Positions 53,240 to 62,119 of a stretch of DNA of 64,000 nt are shown here, piece after piece. Under the pieces are notes generated by a model. That model had not been told where the DNA came from, did not search any database, and worked only from the letters and a program-made list of their open reading frames with translations. Numbering within the stretch: the stretch's first letter is position 1; each line of letters begins with the position of its first letter. Location of the stretch: positions 186,001-250,000 of the forward strand of contig NZ_FOWK01000004.1 in assembly GCF_900115435.1 (NCBI RefSeq), read 5' to 3'. The DNA comes from Prevotella sp. tf2-5. Its GTDB lineage: Bacteria > Bacteroidota > Bacteroidia > Bacteroidales > Bacteroidaceae. The translations under genes were made by a program, and so were the position numbers.

Positions 53240-54163
53240 CTACTCGCCAAACTTCGATGCAATTTCTTTATAGATGATAGCTTTCTCCAAGAACCAATTG
53301 TAGGCTTTCGGCCAACATTCCCGTTTTTTGGGATTGATATTGGTTGTGATGAATATGCGACATGCTTTCTTTGCCTCCCGCCATTCCACCTCACTATTCA
53401 ACATTGTAGAGATTTCATCCTTATGCATCTTGAAACGCTCAAACAATTCCTTATCATCATTAATATAAATATCTGCACCAATACTTTGCTTTTGAGTGTT
53501 GATGGTCAAGGCAACATGATAGGCAGAACTGCCTATGCTCAAATCATACCAATGTTGAGGCATTGCTTTGCGTGCATGGAAATTGCGAGTAAAGTCATTG
53601 TTGTCGCTCATCGCCTCATTAAAACCTGTCCAGAATTCAAGTTTAAGAAGGTCTGTATCAGAAAGTCCTTCTATCGTCTTCATCGTTTTAGACCAGTCAT
53701 TGGGCCTTTCCACAATATTGAAGCGTGGTGCCTTTGCCGAGTCACCAATCTGCCACAATTCTATTTCCAATAAGAAGAATCCGATATTGTTATCTGTATG
53801 CTGGTTCAGCCACTCAATCGCCTGACGATGTTCGTCACGTGCTCGCTTCACCACCCAGACAATCACTTCAGCACCTTTACCGGAGGCGTATGTAATCAGT
53901 TTGCCGAGATGGTCGTGATTGGTATCTTCTAATTGATTCTCAATAATCACACGACGATTAGTCCCCACTTCTTTAGCAAAGATATCCACATTAAAACTAC
54001 CGACGGACGATTCCCTTTCCTCCAGTTCCAACTCAATATCTATCGCATCACCCAGCAGCGTAAGATTCTCCTCCTGCACCAACCACTTTGTGAAATCATT
54101 TGCCTCATGAGGCCATACCGACCTTAAATCGGTAATTCTTATCATCTTGCCTAATGTGTCCAT
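53240..54163 (-). CDS. DUF4268 protein with PD-(D/E)XK-like domain
   Basis: A 307-residue protein. N-terminal half: VGSFNVDIFAK (D60) and RRVIIENQLEDTNHDHLGKLI (E75, Q77) give a PD-(D/E)XK-type active site; the C-terminal half (W.DLSIGSSAYH.AL.IN, KELFERF) is the DUF4268 region. Such proteins are commonly found in type I restriction loci; a DNA-cleaving role is likely but not shown. It lies 39 bp after the PIN-TM gene. Confidence 0.85.
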   Translation of the reverse strand: MDTLGKMIRITDLRSVWPHEANDFTKWLVQEENLTLLGDAIDIELELEERESSVGSFNVDIFAKEVGTNRRVIIENQLEDTNHDHLGKLITYASGKGAEVIVWVVKRARDEHRQAIEWLNQHTDNNIGFFLLEIELWQIGDSAKAPRFNIVERPNDWSKTMKTIEGLSDTDLLKLEFWTGFNEAMSDNNDFTRNFHARKAMPQHWYDLSIGSSAYHVALTINTQKQSIGADIYINDDKELFERFKMHKDEISTMLNSEVEWREAKKACRIFITTNINPKKRECWPKAYNWFLEKAIIYKEIASKFGE

Positions 54164-54202
54164 CTTTTCAATTGTTTTGTTTTTTTAACATATTTGCTAA
54201 TG

Positions 54203-56413
54203 TCACTCATTTTCGTTTAACTCTTTTATGAGCTGTTGCTGTTCTTCAACCAAATTCATGTATTCCTTTTCTGAATATTGAAATTGTAAATATTGTTTTT
54301 GTCTCAAAACTTCTTCTTTCTTTTGAAAGAATTCCTTTATGTTTATGCTATCACAGAAGAAACCTGCATATGTCCAATACAGGATTCCAACTATCAAAGG
54401 AATGATGTAGATAAGCCATTGAACACAGTCATGTTTCCAGAAATTATACGTGAACCAAGCCCAAACACACAGAACTATAAAACCAGGACAGAAGAACTTA
54501 AATTTATAATTTGTCAAATCGCTATGGGCTTGTTTTTGCGCATTATTCTTTCTTAATTCTAACGATGCTATCTCTTTAGCTATTTGTTTAAGCCTATCTT
54601 TATTTTGCCTTTTCTCAAATTGGGAGGTCAAATCATTAACGATTTGCTCGTGATTCTTTTCGCTATTCTTTATCTCCTCGACTTTAGAGGCAACTTTCTT
54701 TTTTAGTTCTTCTTCTTTCTGAGCTAATTGTAGCTCATAGTCTGTTTTCAATTTCTCATTTTTTTCATCTATTCTAGTCTTATGTGCTTTCAGATCTTCA
54801 ATTGAGACTTCAAATTTCTTAATAATGTCATCAAGCTTTTTACCTCTTTCTATTTCAATTTGGTTTTGTTTGTTTGCTTCTTCTTTGACGGCCTTATTGA
54901 AAGCAGCAGTATCAGAAGAGGCCAGTTCATTCAGTTTCTCTAAATTACGTATTTGCCCATTAGCAATTCTTGTGGATAACAAGAAGACATCTCTTTCAGA
55001 AATATTTTCATCTTTATATTTCTGAATATTGTCATCTAATTCTTTTATAATTCTAGCTTTTGGCAATGATTTGTTTAACGTAAAAGCAACAAGTGAAGTA
55101 AGGCCTATGTCAACCATGTCTTTATCATTCAGTATTCCCATACTTGGATTACTTAACCATAGTATATTTAGCAAATCATCAACTTTAATGGTTTCAGGCA
55201 TTGCTCCGGAATTATTTGATGCTAACAACCGATCTATACCTTCATTATCAAAATCATGAGAGATAGCATTATTAACAAACCAGCAATTAACATCTTCAAA
55301 ACTCTTGCATGACTTGCCATTTCGTTTATCTCTAACATAAGCTAAGCACATTGCATCATGAAGAGCTGCTTTGTGATTACTACGATAGTTCTTCAATTGA
55401 GAGTAATCGCTGCTATATTTTGCGATATTTTTAAGTTTTTCAGTATGAGGAACAACCAACACTCCAAAACCCGCTAGAGAGTTTTCTATGTTATCACAAA
55501 TCCTTTCCAAATCAGTCTTTGAGTATTTATGTCTTGAACAGGCATTATAAATATCCTCTTTGTTAACATACTTTTGAATGATGGACTTGTCAAAATTGTT
55601 TGCTTTGAAAGTAAGTAGACCTTTTATTTCTTCGACAGTGTCAATCAACACATGCAAAGAAAAGCCTAAAGACTTACTTACCTCTATAAGTTTCCTACAT
55701 GTATGAGTCGATTCTGGTGTGTTAAGATCCAAAAGACTAACAACAAAATTGGTATCTAATAACAAGTCAACGTCAACTTTTAAGTTTGACGGTGTATATT
55801 CTAACAAACTACATATTATGGTACCTAAATAAATGTCTTTAATTTGGTCATAAATATCAGGTATAGCTCTAAAGTGTTCCACGAACTTTGCCTCTATGGT
55901 ATAATCCTCACCATCAGCCACTTCTTGATGTGAAATATAGTAAGAAAGAGATGCTTTGTTTTTCTCTATAAATCGAATTATATTTGCGTTCTGAGAGGGT
56001 AGACCATTTGCTTTACAAAAAGCTACGAACAAACTTTGAAGGCTATCAATTTCCTTTTCTTTACGACTCAAAAAAATGTCATAATCTTCAAAAACGTAAT
56101 CTTTTATCCAAAAAGAATCATCATTGTACAACTCAAACACATGCTCTTGCCTATTTACTTTATTTGCAATATATCTTAAAACCGTTCGCAAAACAGGTAG
56201 AGGAATATCAACTTTATAATTGTCATTGATTATGCTTCGGATTTCGTTGATACTTTCTCCTTTATATTGCTCTTTAGAAACATTCATAAAATGTAACCCC
56301 TTTTTCACTAAAGGGACAAATATCTCTAAGGGGCCTTGAACCAAAGTTCCTGAGTTTCTTACATGAGCAAGAAAACTATATGCAAGTGCTCTTTTTGAAT
56401 AATTATCGTTCAT
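54203..56413 (-). CDS. PIN-domain protein with coiled coil and two transmembrane segments
   Basis: A 736-residue protein. After a helical N-terminus (1-210) comes a PIN-like core: DVDLLLDTNFVVSLL (D220), TVEEIKGLL, and NHKAALHDAMCLAYV (Asp near 362), three acids in the right order for a PIN ribonuclease. A charged coiled coil follows (about 520-630, many Glu/Lys), then two hydrophobic helices (about 641-659 and 665-684) and a short coiled tail. A PIN nuclease anchored in the membrane next to a restriction system suggests an effector that attacks RNA or is held at the membrane until triggered (inference). The gene starts 13 bp after a duplicated hsdS end. Confidence 0.72.
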   Translation of the reverse strand: MNDNYSKRALAYSFLAHVRNSGTLVQGPLEIFVPLVKKGLHFMNVSKEQYKGESINEIRSIINDNYKVDIPLPVLRTVLRYIANKVNRQEHVFELYNDDSFWIKDYVFEDYDIFLSRKEKEIDSLQSLFVAFCKANGLPSQNANIIRFIEKNKASLSYYISHQEVADGEDYTIEAKFVEHFRAIPDIYDQIKDIYLGTIICSLLEYTPSNLKVDVDLLLDTNFVVSLLDLNTPESTHTCRKLIEVSKSLGFSLHVLIDTVEEIKGLLTFKANNFDKSIIQKYVNKEDIYNACSRHKYSKTDLERICDNIENSLAGFGVLVVPHTEKLKNIAKYSSDYSQLKNYRSNHKAALHDAMCLAYVRDKRNGKSCKSFEDVNCWFVNNAISHDFDNEGIDRLLASNNSGAMPETIKVDDLLNILWLSNPSMGILNDKDMVDIGLTSLVAFTLNKSLPKARIIKELDDNIQKYKDENISERDVFLLSTRIANGQIRNLEKLNELASSDTAAFNKAVKEEANKQNQIEIERGKKLDDIIKKFEVSIEDLKAHKTRIDEKNEKLKTDYELQLAQKEEELKKKVASKVEEIKNSEKNHEQIVNDLTSQFEKRQNKDRLKQIAKEIASLELRKNNAQKQAHSDLTNYKFKFFCPGFIVLCVWAWFTYNFWKHDCVQWLIYIIPLIVGILYWTYAGFFCDSINIKEFFQKKEEVLRQKQYLQFQYSEKEYMNLVEEQQQLIKELNENE

Positions 56414-56425
56414 ATCAAATTCATA

Positions 56426-56465
56426 TTTATTGCCCCATCTTCGCCAAAAGCAAAGAATGTAATTC
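56426..56465. repeat. 40-bp direct repeat, copy 1 (detached hsdS 3' end)
   Basis: 39 of 40 bases match 57116-57155. It encodes the hsdS ending LLLAKMGQ plus stop but has no gene in front of it; it lies between the peptidase and PIN-TM genes. Confidence 0.85.
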
Positions 56466-56469
56466 GGTA

Positions 56470-57105
56470 TTATTTCTTTTTTATAACCAAAGCTTCGTCA
56501 ACTTGTATCTTTTCTTTTTCTACAAAATTCAAAGCATTGTATTTACGGGTGCTATTTGAGTCAATTTGGATTACATTGTTCCAGTATTGTCCCGAAGGCA
56601 TAGAATAGCCAGGATCTAAAATGTACAACAATACACCATTGGCATTCTTTTCGTAGCCAATAGCGACAACTGCATGTCCTGATTTTCCCTTGCGTTGAAA
56701 AGTTAATTCTACAGGGTTATTATTGTCGAGTGCTTTTAGAATGTTTGGCATAAAGTCATCACCATCCTGCCCTATGGAGTAGTAATCGGTGTGAATAATC
56801 TTTTGGAAAGAATGCAATAGCTCATCATTTAAATCGTTCAACTCATACCCATTTCTCACAAAACCATTGTTATATAAGAAATTTCTTATTAGACGCCCCT
56901 TCGAAGTGTTTCCTTTGATTTTTTCATCATTAAGATTGACAACTTCATTTCGGTGAATGGCACGTGCTATTATCAAGCACATCATCATGCTATAGACTGT
57001 ACATGCACCATCCATTGCACCTTGCTGTAGATGCACTTCCTGTTTGGTTCCTTTTACCATCAGGCCCATGTCCGACAATTGTAGTCTATTAATAATCTTT
57101 ATCAT
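56470..57105 (-). CDS. Papain-like (C39-type) cysteine peptidase
   Basis: A 211-residue protein. The order of residues fits a C39/papain-like peptidase: HLQQGAMDGACTVYS (Gln then Cys35), GKSGHAVVAIGY (H144) and YILDPGYSMPSG (D164). No leader or membrane segment, and no ABC transporter nearby, so it acts in the cytoplasm. Gene is 11 bp from hsdS and is bracketed by the two copies of the 40-bp hsdS repeat, so it is a cassette inserted between hsdS and the PIN-TM gene. It could process the neighbouring effector (inference). Confidence 0.72.
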   Translation of the reverse strand: MIKIINRLQLSDMGLMVKGTKQEVHLQQGAMDGACTVYSMMMCLIIARAIHRNEVVNLNDEKIKGNTSKGRLIRNFLYNNGFVRNGYELNDLNDELLHSFQKIIHTDYYSIGQDGDDFMPNILKALDNNNPVELTFQRKGKSGHAVVAIGYEKNANGVLLYILDPGYSMPSGQYWNNVIQIDSNSTRKYNALNFVEKEKIQVDEALVIKKK

Positions 57106-57115
57106 GGCACGATAT

Positions 57116-57155
57116 TTTATTGCCCCATCTTCGCCAAAAGCAAAGACTGTAATTC
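57116..57155. repeat. 40-bp direct repeat, copy 2 (3' end of hsdS)
   Basis: Contains the last codons and stop of the intact hsdS; the partner copy lies 690 bp away at 56426. Confidence 0.85.
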
Positions 57156-58214
57156 AATTAATTTCTCATTCTCCTTTTCGCAGAATGATATAGAGTTATC
57201 TATTATTTCAACTTGTTTGTTAAACTCTTGTATCAACGGGACCGGAGGTATGATTATGTTTTTACTTTCCATGTCAGGAACTGTTAACTGACTCTGAACA
57301 GATCCTGAGCCTTTTATATTTGAATAATTCAAATAATAAAATAGGTATTGCGTTACATCCTCGTCATGTGGAATGACAACAATAAGTCTTACTATAGGAA
57401 CGAATGGTCGTTTTCTTAAGAAACAATAGCCAATAGTTCCTCTTGCAGATATAGTTATGCTCTTTGTTGTAATAACAGGCTTTGTAGTAAAACCAAATAT
57501 TCCTTTATTTTCGATACCATTAGCATAAACTGGCACATTATATTCCTCTGTTTGTACTTCTGAGAAATCATGTGGTTTATCACCACCCGCTTTTATATTC
57601 GCCACTTCTCCCAATGTTCCCATTCTCCAGCCTTCGGGGAGGTTTTCTTTGTCGATGTTATCGACGAAGGTTTTGCGGTAGAGGGCTTGGGCGGTGGCTT
57701 CGAGATGCTGAATCATCTGATTGTTGAGACGAATGCGGTTGGTCAGCGTTTCGTATTCTGATACGATTTCACGCTGACGAGTGATGGAGGGGATAGGGAG
57801 CATGACATCACAAAGTTCGTCCCAATCGAATATCTCACGAGCACTTCCATGTGAATGAAAACGTGCATAGCGATCAAACTCAGGACGACGGAACCACATC
57901 ATCAAATACTCTGGCAATAGCTGTTCGTGGTCTGTTACCTCAAAAACGGTATAAGCCTGAGAAACAATGGCATTATCATATTTGTCGAGCAAACCTATTG
58001 CTATCTTGTCACCACGTCGGGAAGTATCTGCTATATAAACCAATTGGTTTCGCTCCACAATTTTGTAAGTGGACATATCTGTGCCAATGGTATTAGCAAT
58101 CGAAGGCATGAACTCCTTCGATACACTAAGCCCAAGCAAATTCGTAACCTTCAACTCCCGATTACGCACATTCACTTCTCTGATATAATCGCCTAAACGC
58201 TTGTATGTTGTCAT
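57117..58214 (-). CDS. hsdS: Type I restriction specificity subunit
   Basis: A 365-residue HsdS with two target-recognition domains: TRD1 (1 to about 145, ending with the LPIPSITRQREIV start of the conserved helix), central helix (to about 180, LNNQMIQHLEATAQALYRK), TRD2 (about 190-325: WRMGTLGEVANIKAGGDKP, ISARGTIGY) and the second conserved helix (LIQEFNKQVEIIDN...LLLAKMGQ). It determines the bipartite site for HsdM and HsdR. Slightly short for the family (usually about 400). No second complete hsdS or recombinase for shuffling is in the window. Confidence 0.93.
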   Translation of the reverse strand: MTTYKRLGDYIREVNVRNRELKVTNLLGLSVSKEFMPSIANTIGTDMSTYKIVERNQLVYIADTSRRGDKIAIGLLDKYDNAIVSQAYTVFEVTDHEQLLPEYLMMWFRRPEFDRYARFHSHGSAREIFDWDELCDVMLPIPSITRQREIVSEYETLTNRIRLNNQMIQHLEATAQALYRKTFVDNIDKENLPEGWRMGTLGEVANIKAGGDKPHDFSEVQTEEYNVPVYANGIENKGIFGFTTKPVITTKSITISARGTIGYCFLRKRPFVPIVRLIVVIPHDEDVTQYLFYYLNYSNIKGSGSVQSQLTVPDMESKNIIIPPVPLIQEFNKQVEIIDNSISFCEKENEKLIELQSLLLAKMGQ

Positions 58215-58246
58215 TCTTCTATCCTCAATTAATTTGCAATCTCGTT

Positions 58247-59065
58247 TTATACTTCAATCATAGCAGAAGGGTTAAATCCGTTCTTCAGATGTTCACTATG
58301 TGAGATATAGCCCAGTTGGTTGGACACAATGAGTGTGTCGCCTATTTGTGCTCTGATGTTGCGATGTGAATGTCCATATATCCAGTAGTTAATCTGACTA
58401 CCTGCAATATAATTGCCCAATTCTACTGTGAAAGCACCGTTAATATTGCTATTTGAAAATTCTGCAGCAGTGCATAATTGCGTGGGAACATGATGCGTAA
58501 GAACAATTATCTTTTTTGCGTCACATTCTGAAACAGCCTGTTTGATGAATGTGAGACAACGCTCATGTTCATGGTTGAAATCATCTGCAGTCAGTCGATG
58601 TTCACCATACATGATACGATAGAAGTCGCTCACACTCTGCTCTGTCTGGAATGCATTTTGGGGCTCTATCTTCGACCATAATGTAGAAACGATTATGTCT
58701 ATATCGTCCAGATGCACTATACAGTTGTAGTATACATGAACATTATGGCGAATCTGTTTGCAGAAGCCGTTTGGCATAGAGGACAAGTCATAATATCCGT
58801 AAAAGTCGTGGTTGCCCAGACACACTATAACCTGGCTGTAATGCTGACTCACCCAATCCCAGAATTTATATTCAGAATAAGTGTCGCATTCCGAGTTTGG
58901 AAAATCAAGATATGCAGTATCGCCGGCAACAAGCAAAATGTCACCAGTTACCTCCAATGGATGTTTTGCTATCCACTGACGATTCTTAGGGAGCTCCAAA
59001 TGGAGGTCACTGACATACTGGATCCGTATGCCATGTGATATGCTTTTATTATCTGGTTGCATCAT
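58247..59065 (-). CDS. Calcineurin-like metallophosphoesterase
   Basis: A 272-residue protein with all phosphoesterase motifs: VSDLHLE (D20, H22), LVAGDT (D49), CLGNHDFYG (about 84), VLTHHVP and WIYGHSHRNI (about 228). No signal peptide. It sits between hsdM and hsdS in the same direction, 32 bp from hsdS and 79 bp from hsdM, which is unusual, as those two are normally adjacent. It may act on nucleic acid ends or a nucleotide signal; substrate unknown. Confidence 0.9.
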   Translation of the reverse strand: MMQPDNKSISHGIRIQYVSDLHLELPKNRQWIAKHPLEVTGDILLVAGDTAYLDFPNSECDTYSEYKFWDWVSQHYSQVIVCLGNHDFYGYYDLSSMPNGFCKQIRHNVHVYYNCIVHLDDIDIIVSTLWSKIEPQNAFQTEQSVSDFYRIMYGEHRLTADDFNHEHERCLTFIKQAVSECDAKKIIVLTHHVPTQLCTAAEFSNSNINGAFTVELGNYIAGSQINYWIYGHSHRNIRAQIGDTLIVSNQLGYISHSEHLKNGFNPSAMIEV

Positions 59066-59144
59066 CTATTTTCTTCGTTATCTTATTCATAGCGACTTCT
59101 CTTTTCTTTCCAATTCTTTCCAGTTCTTTAAACATTGGAAAGAA

Positions 59145-60707
59145 TTACAAACCATATCCCAACTTCTCAAAAAGGGCTTTTAGTTCCTGTTTGCTTGCAT
59201 CTTCCTGTTGTAAGAGGTCTCGCATTTCTGTTTGCAGTTGGCGCATCTTGATATCGAAGTCAATCTGCTCATCACGATTGCGGAACTCAATGTATTTGCT
59301 TGGTACAAGACTCCAACCTTTCTTCTCAATCTCGTCGAGGGTGGCAGAATAGCAGTATTCCGGCTCATCGTGATAGGTCTCTTCATAGCCTACACGCTGC
59401 CAATTATGGAAGTTCTCGGCAATCTGCTGTATCTGCTCCGTAGAGAACTGGATGTATTTCTTCTCGAACGGCTCTCCCCACTGGCGCAAGTCGATGAACA
59501 GTACCTCGTCCTCACGATTGCGATAGCGAACCATCTTGCCGTTCTGCTCCACGGTGCGAGCCTTTTTATTGTTATTGAGAATCCAAAGCGTCACGCTGAT
59601 GTCAGTAGAGTAGAACATATTACGAGGTAGGATAACAATGGCTTCCACCAAATGGTTCAGAAGCAGTTGCTTGCGGATTTCCAGTTCTGTGCCGTCGCCA
59701 CTCAGCGCACCATTGGCAAGAAGGAAGCCAGCCGTACCGTTGGCAGAGAGCTTAGAGACGATATTCAGAATCCAGCCATAGTTGGCATTGCTTGTGGGTG
59801 GCACGTCGTAGCCTGCCCATCGTGGGTCGTCCTTCAGTTCGTTTTCTGCCCGCCAGGCCTTCTGGTTGAATGGAGGATTAGCCATAATGAAGTCTGCCTT
59901 CAGGTCTTTGTGCTGATCGTTATGGAACGTGTCAGCAGCCATTTCACCCAAGTTACAGGCAATGCCACGAATGGCAAGGTTCATCTTCGCCAGTTTGTAG
60001 GTGGTATTGGTATATTCTTGTCCATAGACAGAGATATCACGCTTATTACCGTGATGCGCCTCAATGAACTTCATACTCTGAACAAACATACCACCAGAAC
60101 CACAACAAGGGTCGTAAATCTTGCCACGATAAGGCTCAATCATCTCAGCTATTAGATTGACGATGGTCTTTGGAGTGTAGTATTCTCCCTTTCCTTTACC
60201 TTCAGCAATAGCAAACTTACCCAAGAAGTACTCATATACACGTCCCATCAAGTCGTGCTCAGGGTCTTTCAGCGTATCTATCTTGTTGATCTCATCAAGC
60301 AATGCAGCCAGTTTCGTTCTATCTAATGAAAGCCCTGCATAATAGTTGCTCGGTAAGGCACCTTTCAGCGATGGGTTACTCTCTTCCACCTTTGCCAAAG
60401 CTTTATCTATCTTGATAGCAATATCGTTCTGCTTGGCGTTCTCTATCAGGAAGTTCCAACGGCTCTCAGGCTCCAGATAGAAAACATTCTTGGCGTTATA
60501 GAATACGGGATTGTCAACAAACTGCCCCTTACCCTCAGCTTCCAACTCATTTCTGCGCTCCGTAAATCGGTCATAAGCATATTTCAGGAAGATAAGACTC
60601 AGCACCACGTGCTTATACTCCGATGGTTCCACAGAGCCTCGCAGTTTATTCGCCGATTCCCACAGCGTTTCTTCTATCGATTTCTCTTTTATCTGTTTCT
60701 TTGCCAT
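59145..60707 (-). CDS. hsdM: Type I DNA methyltransferase subunit
   Basis: A 520-residue HsdM. N-terminal helical domain (EETLWESANKLRG, LKYAYDRF), then GEYYTPKTIVNLI, AdoMet motif I YDPCCGSGGMF (about 196), and catalytic motif IV ANPPFN (about 273), which marks an N6-adenine methylase. It methylates the site chosen by HsdS. It starts 4 bp after the DUF2971 gene and so is its cotranscript. Confidence 0.95.
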   Translation of the reverse strand: MAKKQIKEKSIEETLWESANKLRGSVEPSEYKHVVLSLIFLKYAYDRFTERRNELEAEGKGQFVDNPVFYNAKNVFYLEPESRWNFLIENAKQNDIAIKIDKALAKVEESNPSLKGALPSNYYAGLSLDRTKLAALLDEINKIDTLKDPEHDLMGRVYEYFLGKFAIAEGKGKGEYYTPKTIVNLIAEMIEPYRGKIYDPCCGSGGMFVQSMKFIEAHHGNKRDISVYGQEYTNTTYKLAKMNLAIRGIACNLGEMAADTFHNDQHKDLKADFIMANPPFNQKAWRAENELKDDPRWAGYDVPPTSNANYGWILNIVSKLSANGTAGFLLANGALSGDGTELEIRKQLLLNHLVEAIVILPRNMFYSTDISVTLWILNNNKKARTVEQNGKMVRYRNREDEVLFIDLRQWGEPFEKKYIQFSTEQIQQIAENFHNWQRVGYEETYHDEPEYCYSATLDEIEKKGWSLVPSKYIEFRNRDEQIDFDIKMRQLQTEMRDLLQQEDASKQELKALFEKLGYGL

Positions 60708-60711
60708 AATT

Positions 60712-61485
60712 CTAAATTTGTTCAGCCTTCAGCCGAAAAGCTTCAGGGTCTATTGTCATTTGGTAAATCTTTATATCGTGATTTATTTTTCTAGCGATTT
60801 CTATTATCTTTGTTTTGTTTCTTTTCAGCATGTTTACACCGAGATAAACAGACTCAAAACAATCGGCTGTTAAAGGAGGGTAATGTCTTATTTCTTTTCC
60901 ATCAACATATTCATCTCCATTAGCATCTGCATCCTTATATATTTCCACTGGAATAGATCTACTTGCTTGAATCCATGCAGGATCCTTTGTTATTAAACGT
61001 ACTTCTTGTTCATGTTCCCATGCTTTGGCTTTAGTACAAAGAAGATAATTCCAAAAATCGGCATCTGGTTTAAAATAATCAGGCTTTTGCAGAATGTCCC
61101 TATATTTTACTTCTAAAAAATGGGGGGGCATCATGCCCCAAAAACCACGTTGGCAACAATTGAGTACGGCCTCTTTGTTTAACCCAATACAGATACCTTT
61201 ATGATTGTTATAATATGCCCACATCAACAATGAATCATATACTTTCGATAAACAGCAAATCCAAGTGTGATTTCTCATGTTCTCCATATCACTCTTTCCC
61301 TTTCTAGTAAGAAAATCTACTGGAGGCCAATTATTTTTATTTATTGGAGCATGAGAATAATCAAACAATGCTGGGTGACAGTCAAAGGGATCATTAAACT
61401 TGGTGGCATTAGTAAACTGTAGATTGTGATTTTCAAGCATCAACAATCCACCTTTTACATCCAAATATTTATATAAAACACTCAT
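60712..61485 (-). CDS. DUF2971 protein
   Basis: A 257-residue protein typical of DUF2971: LYKYLD at the start, ATKFNDPFDC, WICCLSKVYDSLLMWAYY, GICIGL, AWEHEQEVRLI. This family is common beside defence systems and toxins but its activity is not established. It is the first gene of the type I locus, 4 bp before hsdM. A -7 box at 61546-61553 lies 60 bp upstream. Confidence 0.88.
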   Translation of the reverse strand: MSVLYKYLDVKGGLLMLENHNLQFTNATKFNDPFDCHPALFDYSHAPINKNNWPPVDFLTRKGKSDMENMRNHTWICCLSKVYDSLLMWAYYNNHKGICIGLNKEAVLNCCQRGFWGMMPPHFLEVKYRDILQKPDYFKPDADFWNYLLCTKAKAWEHEQEVRLITKDPAWIQASRSIPVEIYKDADANGDEYVDGKEIRHYPPLTADCFESVYLGVNMLKRNKTKIIEIARKINHDIKIYQMTIDPEAFRLKAEQI

Positions 61486-61545
61486 GTAGTAATCCTTTTT
61501 AACTCTATCAATCGATTCAGAGTCTCAATGTCTGTGTAGCATTTG

Positions 61546-61553
61546 CAAAAATA
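61546..61553 (-). promoter_or_regulatory. -7 element of the type I locus promoter
   Basis: Minus-strand TATTTTTG followed by C, 61 bp before the DUF2971 ATG. A second box (TATCTTTG, 61814-61821) further upstream would add a leader of about 330 nt. Confidence 0.45.
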
Positions 61554-61569
61554 ATAAAAAAAAACAACA

Positions 61570-61689
61570 TCACAAAAAATAGCGTTCATATTTTGGGGTT
61601 TCGTTCAGTTCTTTGTAACTCTGACTTCGTCTAAGATACTCACGCTCGAGAAAACTCAAATGAAATTTGGTTTTCTGCTCACTTAATCG
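61570..61689 (-). pseudogene. C-terminal remnant of a small Bacteroidales protein
   Basis: A minus frame ending at TGA 61570-61572 encodes about 39 protein-like residues (LSEQKTKFHLSFLEREYLRR, ELNETPKYERYF) with no start codon. I recall similar tails in Prevotella genomes but cannot name the family. The region 61486-62119 also holds two -7 boxes, a palindrome and 68-bp repeat copy A; no intact gene. Confidence 0.4.
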
Positions 61690-61697
61690 TGAAACGC

Positions 61698-61716
61698 AGG
61701 GACAGGTTCCTGTTAC
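61698..61716. repeat. Dispersed GACAGGTWCC palindrome, copy 2
   Basis: Core GACAGGTTCCTGT with weaker outer pairing; related to the elements at 47534 and 63638. Confidence 0.45.
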
Positions 61717-61852
61717 GCTTTCTACTCCTCAGGAATCCTGCATATGGAGCTGCTTGAGTGTGCGAGGTCGATATCGACGCTGTACATGTTCTTTTGTTTT
61801 TAGTTACTGTCCACAAAGATACGAAATATTTGGATTATAACAAAGATTTTTA

Positions 61853-61920
61853 CAGGGAATTTAAAAAAAATCAGCCAAAATCATGAAGACTGGGCTTTCT
61901 GGATTGTCCTATTATTTCAA
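61853..61920. repeat. 68-bp direct repeat, copy A
   Basis: About 88% identical by eye to 63668-63735. The two copies bracket the AAA_14 gene. Between this copy and the gene (62030-62115) is purine-rich DNA with GTGAAGGG-type repeats. Confidence 0.75.
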
Positions 61921-62119
61921 TTTATAACATCCTTCCACCTTGTTGTGGGATTAGGACTTTTGAGTGAAACATTATATTTTGTATATTCCTTTCTTATTAT
62001 TAATTTAGCACCATGAAACTGATAAAAGGAGAAGGATTCATGGTTCATGGTGAAGGGCGGAAGATGTAAGATGTCTGAAGGCTGATGTCTGAGGGGTGAA
62101 GGGTGAAGGGCGAAGGACA

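Noticed and set aside
57117..58214. Phase-variable hsdS shuffling locus
   Set aside because: No second hsdS, no inverted repeats in hsdS and no recombinase gene in the window; only a 40-bp 3' duplication.
62030..62115. Purine-rich GTGAAGGG repeats as a coding sequence or regulatory site
   Set aside because: Low complexity; no frame of useful length and no promoter-like word.
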